A DNA stretch of 44,792 nucleotides from Bacteroidales bacterium (GTDB lineage Bacteria; Bacteroidota; Bacteroidia; Bacteroidales; UBA932). The position numbers were made by a program, and so were the translations under genes. Location: contig JAFYRK010000060.1 of the NCBI GenBank assembly GCA_017559545.1, positions 1-44,792 on the forward strand. The letters run 5' to 3'. Each line of letters opens with the position of its first letter. The stretch's first letter is position 1. Below the pieces are notes generated by a model. That model had not been told where the DNA came from and did no database searches. It saw only the letters and a program-made list of their open reading frames with translations. Shown here piece by piece: positions 1 to 7,736 of the stretch.

Positions 1-134
1 AGGCCAGACTTTTGCCGCCGGCTTCCTTCAGATTCCACCTCACGATGGACACCCTTGCCTTTGGCTATATGCTTCCCGTCATTAGGGCACATTGGGGACT
101 TTCACCCGTTAGAGCATGCCCATGCTGGGCGTAC
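1..134 (-). mobile_element. Group II intron, 5' end (cut by window edge)
   Basis: On the minus strand the sequence starting at 134 reads GTACGCCCAGCATGGGC, which resembles the GUGYG-type 5' end of bacterial group II introns. It continues with GGGTGAAAGTCCC and a stretch ending AAGGAAGCCGGCGGCAAAAG, which I recognise as typical domain I sequence of bacterial introns. The junction lies directly behind a transcription terminator hairpin, the usual target of group IIC introns. The rest of the intron and any reverse transcriptase lie beyond the left edge. The exact boundary (134 or 135) is inferred. Confidence 0.72.
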
Positions 135-136
135 CG

Positions 137-163
137 AAAAAAGAGAACCAGCAATGGTTCTCT
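137..163 (-). terminator. Rho-independent terminator of tRNA-Leu, intron target
   Basis: An 8-bp perfect stem (AGAGAACC / GGTTCTCT, six-base loop) is followed on the minus strand by six T residues. It ends the tRNA-Leu transcript, and the group II intron begins two to three bases after the T-run. Confidence 0.85.
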
Positions 164-170
164 TTTTGAG

Positions 171-252
171 TGCGGGCGAAGGGAATCGAACCCATACGCC
201 TCTCGGCACCAGATCCTAAGTCTGGCTTGTCTACCAATTTCAACACGCCCGC
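171..252 (-). tRNA. tRNA-Leu (anticodon UAG)
   Basis: The minus strand folds as a class II tRNA: acceptor stem GCGGGCG / CGCCCGC with discriminator A, anticodon stem CCAGA / TCTGG around loop CTTAGGA (anticodon TAG, reading CUN leucine codons), a long variable arm and a T-arm with GGTTCGATTCC. CCA is not encoded, because the discriminator is followed by CTC. It has its own Bacteroidetes-type promoter and terminator. Confidence 0.96.
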
Positions 253-264
253 GATTTCGGACTG

Positions 265-295
265 CAAATGTACAACAATTTATCTGATTTGCAAA
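265..295 (-). promoter_or_regulatory. Promoter of tRNA-Leu
   Basis: The minus strand has TTTG (292-295) and TACATTTG (265-272) separated by 19 bases. This is a full match to the Bacteroidetes -33/-7 promoter, 13 bases before the mature tRNA 5' end. Confidence 0.8.
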
Positions 296-301
296 TTTTA
301 T

Positions 302-913
302 CTAAAAACAGAAGCCTAAACGTATGCTGAAACTTAGTGCAACGTTGTCGTGGGAGGTTCCGAAGTAGTCCCAGAGCTGGAATCCGTGGTGGTAGCCGGT
401 GTCAGCCGGACGACCATACGCATAACCTGCCCCTACCCAGAAATCAGCAAGGAATCTTTTATAAAGGTACTGATATCCGAATGTTCCAAGAAGAGCTCCC
501 ATTGCCGCTTTCTCACGTTCTCCTGAAGCCTTGCAACCGTGCAGGCCCGTGTCTGTACATGTATAGTTGTAATGAGAGTATATGAACTCCGGACGAAGGT
601 AGAATCCTTTCAGAGCTATATCTCCCTGATTGATGAAGAACTTATGACCGTACCTCAACGTGAATCCTAGAGGATCATTGTTGTATTTGTCATATCCTGC
701 GCTGATAAGGCTGGCACAAAGCTCACCGCTCTGGTGCCAGTTCGGAAGAGCACGCTCATATGAAACCTTTGTACTTCCACTGGTCCATGACAGGAAAGTA
801 AGCTTTATCGAATTGAGATAGTTCTCCTGAACGAAATCCGGTTTGGCCGCAGAAGCAGTCAGATGCATTGCAGCAGCAAAGGAAAGGAGTAGTGTAGCTA
901 TCAGTTTTTTCAT
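302..913 (-). CDS. Outer-membrane beta-barrel-like protein, unknown function
   Basis: This 203-residue protein opens with a clear signal peptide (MKKLIATLLLSFAAAMHLTASAA). The remainder is rich in alternating polar and aromatic strands (YLRPEFIYSHYNYTC, FLADFWVGAGYAYG) and ends FSIRLGFCF. An aromatic final residue is the usual C-terminal signature of outer-membrane barrels inserted by BamA. Three or four internal cysteines are unusual for such barrels and may form disulfides in the periplasm or on the surface. It resembles the small 'porin family/DUF3575-like' barrels of Bacteroidales but I cannot assign a family. It is monocistronic, between two tRNA genes, with its own promoter at 947-979. 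Barrel topology is inferred; function is unknown. Confidence 0.75.
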   Translation of the reverse strand: MKKLIATLLLSFAAAMHLTASAAKPDFVQENYLNSIKLTFLSWTSGSTKVSYERALPNWHQSGELCASLISAGYDKYNNDPLGFTLRYGHKFFINQGDIALKGFYLRPEFIYSHYNYTCTDTGLHGCKASGEREKAAMGALLGTFGYQYLYKRFLADFWVGAGYAYGRPADTGYHHGFQLWDYFGTSHDNVALSFSIRLGFCF

Positions 914-946
914 AATTCAATTATAAATATGTCTCAACCTCGGGAT

Positions 947-979
947 CAAAAGAATATACAGCTTGGCTCTGCTCCAAAA
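947..979 (-). promoter_or_regulatory. Probable promoter of the beta-barrel gene
   Basis: The minus strand has TTTG (975-978) and TTCTTTTG (947-954), 20 bases apart. The -7 box has one mismatch to TAnnTTTG. The 5' untranslated region would be about 27 bases. Confidence 0.5.
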
Positions 980-1145
980 GGGAAATACAGCCCTGATTTT
1001 GCCTCTCAACACTAAAATTCGTCGAAATTTGCCATTAATGGCTACATGAGATCCAAAAGTCAAGCGTTTTTTACCTCTGAAGCCCAAAAATGCAAAACAA
1101 CAGAGATTTTCCGTCGAGCCTGCATATGTTTTTCAGCTGCATATC

Positions 1146-1179
1146 AAAAAAAGAGCAAAAATCTTTCGACTTTTGCTCT
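1146..1179 (-). terminator. Terminator of initiator tRNA gene
   Basis: The stem AGAGCAAAA / TTTTGCTCT (9 bp, loop at 1161-1170) is followed on the minus strand by a run of seven T residues just downstream of the tRNA 3' end. Confidence 0.85.
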
Positions 1180-1181
1180 AT

Positions 1182-1258
<77 letters not shown>

Positions 1259-1269
1259 ATATTGGACTG

Positions 1270-1300
1270 CAAATATACGGACTATTTTTTAATCTGCAAA
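1270..1300 (-). promoter_or_regulatory. Promoter of initiator tRNA
   Basis: The minus strand has TTTG (1297-1300) and TATATTTG (1270-1277) separated by 19 bases. This consensus spacing places the start about a turn before the tRNA. The -33 box lies only four bases after the hisS stop codon. Confidence 0.8.
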
Positions 1301-1303
1301 TTT

Positions 1304-2713
1304 TTATTGCAAAAAGTTCAAGATTTCGTCCAGATTGTCTTTGCAAAACGATTTCTGCTCGCCTGAAGAGAGGTTCTTGATGTTGATGACACCTTCGGCA
1401 ACCTCGTTTCCACCGACAATCGAAAGGAACGGAATTGCCTTCTTGTCAGCATAGTCGAACTGTTTCTTGAGCTTTGACTGCTCAGGATAGATCTCACATG
1501 CCACACCAGCCTCGCGGAGCGACTTCACTACAGGGATGAGATACTTCAATTCCTCTGATCCCATGTTTGCGAAGAGAAGCTTTGTTGTCGATGTCACCTC
1601 TGATGGGAACTTGTCAAGACCCTTGAGTACGTCATAGATACGGTCAGCACCGAATGAGATACCTACGCCTGACATATTCGGAAGGCCGAAAATGCCTGTG
1701 AGGTTGTCATAACGGCCACCGCCGCAGATGCTTCCGATAGCGAAGTCCTTTGCCTTTACCTCGAAGATCGCACCAGTATAGTAGTTGAGACCGCGTGCAA
1801 GGGAGAGATCTATCTCTACCTCATGACGGATGCCTGCAGCGTCGATAAATCCGAAGAGTTCCTCGAGCTCATCAAGACCCTTGAGACCTGTCTCAGAAAC
1901 AATACCCGAAGCGGACTTGCCGCTCATGAGGTCACGCATAACCGCTATCTTCTCTGCTGTTGTTCCCGAAAGTTGAAGGACAGGACGAATAACCTCAACC
2001 GCCTCCGCTGTAAGACCCTTCTCAAGCATCTCAGCCTCAACTGCCTCGAGGCCGATCTTGTCTATCTTGTCGATTGCTACTGTAATGTCTACCACTTTGT
2101 CAGGGAAGCCACTGATCTCGGCCATACCTGTAAGCACCTTACGGTTGTTGATCTTCACGCATACGTTGACATCGAAGAGAGTGAACACGCGGTCCACGAT
2201 CTGCACGAGCTCGAGTTCATTGAGCTGAGATGTCGATCCGATAACATCCACGTCACACTGATAGAACTCTCTGTAGCGTCCCTTCTGCGGACGGTCAGCA
2301 CGCCAAACCGGCTGGATCTGGAATCTCTTGAACGGGAATGTGATCTCGTTCTGGTGCTGAACGACGAAACGCGCAAACGGCACTGTAAGGTCATAACGGA
2401 GACCTTTCTCGCACACCTTCAATGAGAGGGCCTTGCTGTTATATCCATCTTCTGTTCCCTCAACCTTATAATCGTCGTAGTTGATCTTCGAGAATGCATC
2501 TCCGGAGTTCAGGATTCTGAAAAGGAGCTTGTCGCCCTCCTCGCCGTACTTTCCGAGAAGAGTGCTGAGGTTCTCCATTGACGGAGTCTCGATCGGAGCA
2601 TATCCGTAAGTCTTGAACACCGAGCGGATGGTGTCGAATATATAGTTTCTTCCTGCCATCTCTGCAGGTCCGAAGTCTCTTGTACCCTTTGGAATGGATG
2701 GTTTCTGTGCCAT
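1304..2713 (-). CDS. hisS: Histidine--tRNA ligase
   Basis: This class II aminoacyl-tRNA synthetase charges tRNA-His with histidine in the cytoplasm, using ATP. The 469-residue product starts with the family hallmark PKGTRDFGP and carries motif 2 ([24 protein letters not shown]), the HisRS histidine-binding motif [15 protein letters not shown] and motif 3-like [10 protein letters not shown]-terminal anticodon-binding domain follows from about residue 375 ([12 protein letters not shown] onward). The length is slightly above the common 420-430 but normal for Bacteroidetes. The ATG at 2713 gives the canonical [16 protein letters not shown]-terminus. It is transcribed alone from a promoter near 2789, through a leader containing hairpins. 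Confidence 0.98.
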   Translation of the reverse strand: MAQKPSIPKGTRDFGPAEMAGRNYIFDTIRSVFKTYGYAPIETPSMENLSTLLGKYGEEGDKLLFRILNSGDAFSKINYDDYKVEGTEDGYNSKALSLKVCEKGLRYDLTVPFARFVVQHQNEITFPFKRFQIQPVWRADRPQKGRYREFYQCDVDVIGSTSQLNELELVQIVDRVFTLFDVNVCVKINNRKVLTGMAEISGFPDKVVDITVAIDKIDKIGLEAVEAEMLEKGLTAEAVEVIRPVLQLSGTTAEKIAVMRDLMSGKSASGIVSETGLKGLDELEELFGFIDAAGIRHEVEIDLSLARGLNYYTGAIFEVKAKDFAIGSICGGGRYDNLTGIFGLPNMSGVGISFGADRIYDVLKGLDKFPSEVTSTTKLLFANMGSEELKYLIPVVKSLREAGVACEIYPEQSKLKKQFDYADKKAIPFLSIVGGNEVAEGVINIKNLSSGEQKSFCKDNLDEILNFLQ

Positions 2714-2796
2714 TTTACTATAATTATATTTTCATATTTCGTCCCTACCCCGGGACGGTCCAAAAATTCTTTGAGCTTTTTGGACTTGCAAATATA
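2714..2796 (-). promoter_or_regulatory. hisS promoter and structured leader
   Basis: On the minus strand a -7 box TATATTTG lies at 2789-2796; I see no clear -33 element. The roughly 65-75-base leader contains two inverted repeats: TCCAAAAA / TTTTTGGA (8 bp around a 10-base loop, 2759-2784) and GTCCC / GGGAC enclosing GGGGTA just downstream. There is no T-run, so these are not ordinary terminators. A regulatory role is a guess. Confidence 0.5.
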
Positions 2797-2820
2797 ATAA
2801 AAAATTACAGATGTCTCGAC

Positions 2821-3255
2821 TCAGTGATCCACCTCAATTATGTGGAAGTTCTTGTTGAACTTCAGCTCCATACGGTTTGTCAGTTTGACCTCGTATGTAT
2901 GCTTTCCTATCTCAAACTCAAGATAACCTGCATCCGGATAATGTGCCTTGACATAATTTCTGATGGAAACCGGAACCTGCTCTGCCGGAATGCCGTTTGG
3001 AGAAGATATCTGAGTCAATGCACCGGAATGGTCGAACTCGAGCTTGATTCCGTTCATCAGAACCACAGTATATTCAGGTCTGATCAAGTCGTCGTCCTTA
3101 ACTGCGAACGATGTCTTCTCCCCCGGGAAATTAGTCTCTATATATACCTTTGCAGGTGATGGGAGTTTTTCAAAAGTAATCGGCTTATCATCATCTGCCG
3201 AAAGTGCCACAGCAAATGCTGCAAGGCCTATCAATGTCAATACAATCTTTTTCAT
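2821..3255 (-). CDS. PepSY-like (DUF2874) periplasmic protein
   Basis: This 144-residue secreted protein has a signal peptide (MKKIVLTLIGLAAFAVALSA) and then two repeated modules of about 60 residues. Each resembles the PepSY-like fold common in Bacteroidetes periplasmic proteins (PAKVYIETNFPGEKTSFAV... YTVVLMNGIKLEFDHSGAL; VSIRNYVKAHYPDAGYLEFE... YEVKLTNRMELKFNKNFHI). In each module a helix is followed by strands ending in 'G/N-x-E-L-x-F'. Such proteins are proposed to bind or inhibit envelope enzymes, but no activity is established for this type. It is transcribed away from the divergent fecCD gene and followed by the hisS promoter. Confidence 0.85.
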   Translation of the reverse strand: MKKIVLTLIGLAAFAVALSADDDKPITFEKLPSPAKVYIETNFPGEKTSFAVKDDDLIRPEYTVVLMNGIKLEFDHSGALTQISSPNGIPAEQVPVSIRNYVKAHYPDAGYLEFEIGKHTYEVKLTNRMELKFNKNFHIIEVDH

Positions 3256-3409
3256 ACTATATATGTTTTTAGTTTAAGTCCTTTGCAAATATGAAACTAT
3301 TTCTAGAAAAATCCAAGATAATTTGGAATTTTTCTAATTCTAAATTAAAATTTTTATCACAAAGGACACCAAGACAAGCGTAAAGCGTACCAAATACAGC
3401 GATAATTCT

Positions 3410-3421
3410 TAAATTTGCAGC
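3410..3421 (+). promoter_or_regulatory. -7 box giving a near-leaderless fecCD transcript
   Basis: TAAATTTG (3410-3417) is a perfect -7 element and ends only four bases before the ATG at 3422, so transcription should start at or within a few bases of the start codon. No good -33 element is visible. The later in-frame ATG would remove the first membrane helix, so 3422 remains the best start. Confidence 0.55.
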
Positions 3422-4357
3422 ATGAGAACACGCAGACATATCGTAGTTATCGCAGCCGGAATATTCATGCTGGCATTGGCATGTCTGGCCGACATTACCT
3501 GGGGCGGAGATGCCGGACGCGATGTCATGCTGCACCTGCGACTGCCGCGCATGACCACTGCACTTCTTGCTGGAGCGGCGATGGCGCTTTCCGGCTCACA
3601 GATGCAGAGTATATTCCGAAACCCGCTTGCAGACCCGCACATCATGGGTATAAGCAGCGGCGCGGCACTGGGAGCAGCTCTCACGACCATGTGTGCAGGC
3701 GTAACCCTTGGCGGGGCATCCATCGCCTTATCTGCGGCTATCGGAGCTGCTGGAGCGGCAGCAATAATATTATATGCGTCCGACAGATTCCGGAATGCAT
3801 CGATCCTGCTCATCTTCGGAGTCATGCTCGGATTCATAATCACAGCTATCGTATCTATACTCCAGTTCAGTTCTGATGCAGAAAGCCTAAAGACCTTCTA
3901 CAGTTGGTCTGCCGGAAGTTTCTCAAACACGACATGGGGAGAAACTGCCATCATTGCGGGAACGCTGGCAGCAGGACTGGCAATAGCGACATTCAACCAT
4001 AAAGGCCTTGACCTGATTTTATTCGGAGACGAATTCACAGAACTGTCCGGTGCTGTTCCTTCAAGAATACGTCTGTCTGCCCTTCTGAGCTGCAGCCTTA
4101 TGACCGGGGCGGTTACCGCATTCTGCGGTCAGTTGGGCTTCGTGGGCATAATCGGCCCGCATATCGCCAAGGCGCTGCTGGGCACATCGGCACACAAAGC
4201 CGTCCTTCCCGCTTCCCTTCTTACAGGAGGTCTGATCGGCGTATGCGCCGACTTGCTCTCAAGAGTAACACCTTCCCCTATGCCAGTTGCAAGCACGATG
4301 GCCCTGCTCGGCATCCCTGTCATATTATATATAATGTTGAAAAGACCGGAACTATGA
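3422..4357 (+). CDS. FecCD-family ABC transporter permease (iron chelate/haem/corrinoid)
   Basis: This is the membrane subunit of an importer for siderophores, haem or cobalamin in the inner membrane. The 311-residue protein is almost wholly hydrophobic. It has the family signatures LRLPRMTTALLAGAAMALSG, SQMQSIFRNPLADPHIMGISSGAALGAAL near residues 40-85 and GFVGIIGPHIAK near residue 240, the region that contacts the ATPase. A first transmembrane helix starts at residue 7. Its stop codon overlaps the ATG of the ATPase gene (ATGA), indicating translational coupling. No substrate-binding lipoprotein or TonB-dependent receptor is in the window, so the substrate cannot be deduced. Confidence 0.95.
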   Translation: MRTRRHIVVIAAGIFMLALACLADITWGGDAGRDVMLHLRLPRMTTALLAGAAMALSGSQMQSIFRNPLADPHIMGISSGAALGAALTTMCAGVTLGGASIALSAAIGAAGAAAIILYASDRFRNASILLIFGVMLGFIITAIVSILQFSSDAESLKTFYSWSAGSFSNTTWGETAIIAGTLAAGLAIATFNHKGLDLILFGDEFTELSGAVPSRIRLSALLSCSLMTGAVTAFCGQLGFVGIIGPHIAKALLGTSAHKAVLPASLLTGGLIGVCADLLSRVTPSPMPVASTMALLGIPVILYIMLKRPEL

Positions 4358-5016
4358 GCAGAATCATGATACATATCGACGGCATGAACATAGGACATGG
4401 TAAGAAGATACTCTATGAAAAGATATCATTCGACATCCATGCGGGCGATTGCATAATGCTGTGCGGAGCGAACGGAAGTGGCAAGACTACACTGATGAAG
4501 GCAATAGCCGGTATGCAGGGAAATGATTGCAGAGTCAGCATGATTCCGTCACGCCTGCCAAAAGTCAAGGGGTTCACCGTCAAGGAATTCGTGAAGGTCA
4601 GCTGCTTCAGGCAGACGGACATGTCGGGAAAGCTGACGGAACAGGATGAATACAATCTGGAAAAGGCCCTGGAAAGATTGGGGATAGTGCACCTGAAAGA
4701 CAGGGACATCAGCACACTGAGCGACGGCGAATTCCAGAAGGCATGCATAGCCGCATCACTGGTGCAGAAGGCTGGAGTAATACTGCTGGACGAGCCTACT
4801 GCATTCCTTGATGCAGAAAACAAGACAGCTGTCCTTCAGGCACTCAGCAACTTGTGCAAAGGAGAGGACTCCCCTGCCGTCATATTCTCCACTCATGATC
4901 TGCATGAAGGCATGAAGGCATGCAACAGAGTGATAGCACTCGGCGCTGACGGCGTTTTCAGGCTCGCTGGAAGAGACGATATCGACAAGGCGGTACAGAG
5001 CATTTTCAGGCAGTGA
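4354..5016 (+). CDS. ABC transporter ATP-binding protein, FecE/BtuD-like
   Basis: This cytoplasmic ATPase partners the FecCD permease. The 220-residue product has Walker A GANGSGKTTL, an ABC signature altered to LSDGEFQKA (usual form LSGGQ), Walker B VILLDEPTAFLD and the switch histidine in IFSTHDL. At about 220 residues it is shorter than FecE/BtuD (250-260), with a short Q-loop to signature region. The ATG at 4354 (MSRIMIHIDGMNIG) overlaps the permease stop. A longer reading frame from 4243 would run back inside the permease gene and encodes nothing domain-like, so it was not used. The gene ends inside a terminator stem. Confidence 0.93.
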   Translation: MSRIMIHIDGMNIGHGKKILYEKISFDIHAGDCIMLCGANGSGKTTLMKAIAGMQGNDCRVSMIPSRLPKVKGFTVKEFVKVSCFRQTDMSGKLTEQDEYNLEKALERLGIVHLKDRDISTLSDGEFQKACIAASLVQKAGVILLDEPTAFLDAENKTAVLQALSNLCKGEDSPAVIFSTHDLHEGMKACNRVIALGADGVFRLAGRDDIDKAVQSIFRQ

Positions 5017-5045
5017 AAAGTTTTTGACTTTCACTGCCTTTTTTT
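5009..5045 (+). terminator. Terminator of the ABC transporter operon
   Basis: A perfect 10-bp stem GGCAGTGAAA / TTTCACTGCC (5009-5018 and 5029-5038) is followed by seven T residues. The ATPase stop codon lies within the 5' arm. Confidence 0.92.
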
Positions 5046-5059
5046 GATGAAACTTTTTA

Positions 5060-5067
5060 TATCTTTG
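5060..5067 (+). promoter_or_regulatory. -7 box upstream of polA
   Basis: TATCTTTG is a perfect TAnnTTTG match, 26 bases before the polA ATG at 5094. No -33 element is found at the normal spacing, because the preceding terminator occupies that region. Confidence 0.5.
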
Positions 5068-5093
5068 GGGTTCATTTGACGAACATCAAAGAT

Positions 5094-7736
5094 ATGGAAA
5101 AGAAGTTATTTCTGATAGACGGACATGCACTGATCTTCAAGATGTATTACGCATTCCTGCGACATCCTATGATCAACTCCAAAGGTGCGGACATGTCTGT
5201 CCTTTTCGGATTCACGAAATACGTGTTGGAACTCATAGAGAAGGAAAAACCGACACATCTTGCTATCGCATTCGACCCTCCGGGCGGCACATTCAGACAT
5301 GAGATGTATCCCGAATATAAGGGAACACGAAGCGAGACTCCTCAACTGATCATAGATTCGCTTGAGCCGCTCTGCGAGCTTTGCAAGGCGATGGACTTCC
5401 CTGTGCTGATGGTCAAGGGATTCGAGGCTGATGACGTGATCGGTTCAATGGCAAAGAGGGCCGAGAAGGAAGGATTCAAAGTCTTCATGGTCACCCCTGA
5501 CAAGGACTACGGTCAGCTGATTTCCGAGAACATTCTTCAGTACAAGCCAGGCAAGTCTGGCTCAGACAATGAGATCATCGATGTTCAGAAGGTATGCGAA
5601 AAGTATAACATCACCAGACCCGAGCAGGTAATCGAGATTCTGACAATCTGCGGCGACTCATCAGATAACGTTCCTGGAGTCAAGGGAGTAGGAGAAGTCG
5701 GCGCGGGCAAGCTCGTGTCTAAATTCGGCACCGTCGAGGAAATATACAAAAATCTCGACGAGCTGACTCCGAAACAGAGGGAGGCATTCGTCAGCTCTGA
5801 AGGCCACATCATGCTCAGCCATGAGCTCGTGACAATCAAGACAGACATCGTTCTTGATGTGGACAGCGATAGTATGGAGCTTACAGCCACATATTCGCCA
5901 GAAGCTGCTGACCTGTTCGAGAAATATGAATTCGGATCATTAAAAAGATATCTCGGAAACATCCAGACTTCAACACCTAAGGAAGCAAAGCAGGTAGAGT
6001 TCACAGAGAATACATCGGCACAGGTTGTCAAGGAGGCTATGAAACTTGGCAAATGCGCCATTATAACCGAGGCTGTGGGCGAGGGCATATTCAGCGGGAT
6101 AGCACGCGTGACAGTTGCTGCCGGCACAATGACCGCAGAAGGTCAGGCAGATGACTTTGCGCAGATCATTGCCGATCCGCAGATCACCAAATATGGATAT
6201 GACCTCAAGCTACAGAGGAACCTTCTTGCACATGCAGGAATACGCATGGAGGGCACACTCATGGACATTGAGCTGATGCACTACCTGATCAACCCGGAAA
6301 AGACACATAAGATTGAGATTCTTGCAAAGACATACCTGGACGTAAATCTTGAGGAGAGCGAAAGTACGACAGAAGCAGTGGAGACGCTGTCACTTTTCGA
6401 TGAGATTCCGGAAGATGAAGCCAAGCCAAGCAAGGCAAAGGAAGCAGCGGTTCTCTTCATGCTTGGAGAGGCTGTTTGGAAAGACATGGAATCGAACGAA
6501 GTTCAGTCTCTTTACATGGACATGGAAGAGCCTCTGCTGAAGGTTCTCTCTGATATGGAGATGGAGGGTGTAAAGATTGATCTGGCTCAGCTTAGAAAGT
6601 ACTCGTCCGCTCTCAGCGCAGAGATGGAGACAATTCAGGGGCGGATCAGGGAGATGGCCCAGGAGCCTGCGCTGAATATCATGTCCCCAAAACAGATAGG
6701 CCCGCTTCTATTTGAAAAACTCAGGCTTGACCCGAAAATGAAACCGAAATCCGGAAGGTACACCTACCCTACAGATGAGGAGACTTTGAGCGCGCTTGCC
6801 GATAAACACCCGATTATCAACGAAATTCTCGAGTTCAGAGGTGTCAAGAAGCTGCTCTCTACCTACATAGAGCCGTTCCCAGGCTATATCTCGTCCGTAA
6901 CCGGAAAGGTTCACACAACGTTCAATCAAGCCTTGACCGCTACAGGAAGACTCAGTTCATCGAAGCCTAATCTCCAGAACATTCCTATCAGGACAGATAG
7001 AGGTAAGGAGATAAGAAAGGCTTTCGTGCCAAGTCGCCCTGACGGGCTCATAGTGTCTGCCGACTATTCGCAGATCGAGCTGAGGATCATGGCACACCTT
7101 AGCTGCGACAAACATCTCATTGAAGCTTTCCGCGCAGGTCAGGACGTACATGCCATTACAGCATCCAGGATCTTTGGCATCCCTCTCGGAGATGTAACAT
7201 CTGACCAGCGAAGAATTGCCAAGACCGCCAACTTCGGTATCATGTACGGAATATCATCGTTCGGTCTGGCACAGAGGCTTAAGATCGGAAGAGGCGAGGC
7301 CAAGAAGATCATTGAGGACTATTTTGCCAACTTCCCGGCCATCTCCTCGTATATAGAAGACACTCTTACAGCGGCACGCGAGAACGGATACGTAGAGACC
7401 ATCTTCGGACGAAAGAGATATCTCCCTGACATCAATTCCAGGAACGGCACTGTCCGCGCATTGGCTGAAAGGAACGCCATCAATGCTCCTATCCAGGGGA
7501 CTTCGGCAGACATCATCAAGCTTGCGATGATAAAGACCGACAGAAGAATAAAGCAAGAAGGCCTGCAGAGCAGGATGATACTCCAGATTCATGACGAACT
7601 CGTGTTCGACACCACTCCAGACGAGGTGGAGAGACTGGAGGCCATCGTAAGAGAGGAGATGGAGAACGTTATAGAATTGTCAATACCTTTAACCGTAGAA
7701 TGTAACCATGGACACAACTGGCTCGAAGCTCACTGA
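5094..7736 (+). CDS. polA: DNA polymerase I, probable proofreading-dead
   Basis: This repair and Okazaki-fragment-processing polymerase has 880 residues. The N-terminal 5'-3' exonuclease domain (about 1-290) carries LFLIDGHALIFKMYYA, EADDVIGSMAKRAE, TPDKDYGQL and the H3TH segment SSDNVPGVKGVGEVGA. The C-terminal polymerase domain has motif A SADYSQIELRIMAHL, motif B RRIAKTANFGIMYG and motif C QIHDELVFD, all intact. The central 3'-5' exonuclease fold (about 310-480) is degenerate: the position of the DTET motif reads IITEAV near residue 322, so the first metal-binding aspartate is missing. ATG 5094 is preferred to an in-frame TTG at 5076 because it starts exactly at the conserved MEKKLFLIDG. 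Its last 29 bases overlap the sigma factor gene. Confidence 0.97.
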   Translation: MEKKLFLIDGHALIFKMYYAFLRHPMINSKGADMSVLFGFTKYVLELIEKEKPTHLAIAFDPPGGTFRHEMYPEYKGTRSETPQLIIDSLEPLCELCKAMDFPVLMVKGFEADDVIGSMAKRAEKEGFKVFMVTPDKDYGQLISENILQYKPGKSGSDNEIIDVQKVCEKYNITRPEQVIEILTICGDSSDNVPGVKGVGEVGAGKLVSKFGTVEEIYKNLDELTPKQREAFVSSEGHIMLSHELVTIKTDIVLDVDSDSMELTATYSPEAADLFEKYEFGSLKRYLGNIQTSTPKEAKQVEFTENTSAQVVKEAMKLGKCAIITEAVGEGIFSGIARVTVAAGTMTAEGQADDFAQIIADPQITKYGYDLKLQRNLLAHAGIRMEGTLMDIELMHYLINPEKTHKIEILAKTYLDVNLEESESTTEAVETLSLFDEIPEDEAKPSKAKEAAVLFMLGEAVWKDMESNEVQSLYMDMEEPLLKVLSDMEMEGVKIDLAQLRKYSSALSAEMETIQGRIREMAQEPALNIMSPKQIGPLLFEKLRLDPKMKPKSGRYTYPTDEETLSALADKHPIINEILEFRGVKKLLSTYIEPFPGYISSVTGKVHTTFNQALTATGRLSSSKPNLQNIPIRTDRGKEIRKAFVPSRPDGLIVSADYSQIELRIMAHLSCDKHLIEAFRAGQDVHAITASRIFGIPLGDVTSDQRRIAKTANFGIMYGISSFGLAQRLKIGRGEAKKIIEDYFANFPAISSYIEDTLTAARENGYVETIFGRKRYLPDINSRNGTVRALAERNAINAPIQGTSADIIKLAMIKTDRRIKQEGLQSRMILQIHDELVFDTTPDEVERLEAIVREEMENVIELSIPLTVECNHGHNWLEAH

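Noticed and set aside
12..287. Plus-strand 91-codon frame
   Set aside because: It runs through intron domain I sequence and the tRNA-Leu gene; it is a spurious frame often mis-annotated as a hypothetical protein.
1823..2425. 200-codon frame antisense to hisS
   Set aside because: Mirror of a strongly conserved gene; composition follows the hisS codons and no promoter precedes it.
3256..3421. Cobalamin riboswitch or Fur-type operator before the FecCD gene
   Set aside because: The gap is too short for a cobalamin riboswitch and I see no convincing Fur palindrome.
4243..4353. Upstream extension of the ABC ATPase frame
   Set aside because: Lies inside the permease gene and encodes no recognisable ATPase sequence; ATGA overlap start at 4354 preferred.
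5076..5093. Upstream TTG start for polA
   Set aside because: Adds six residues not seen in the family; ATG at 5094 gives the conserved N-terminus.
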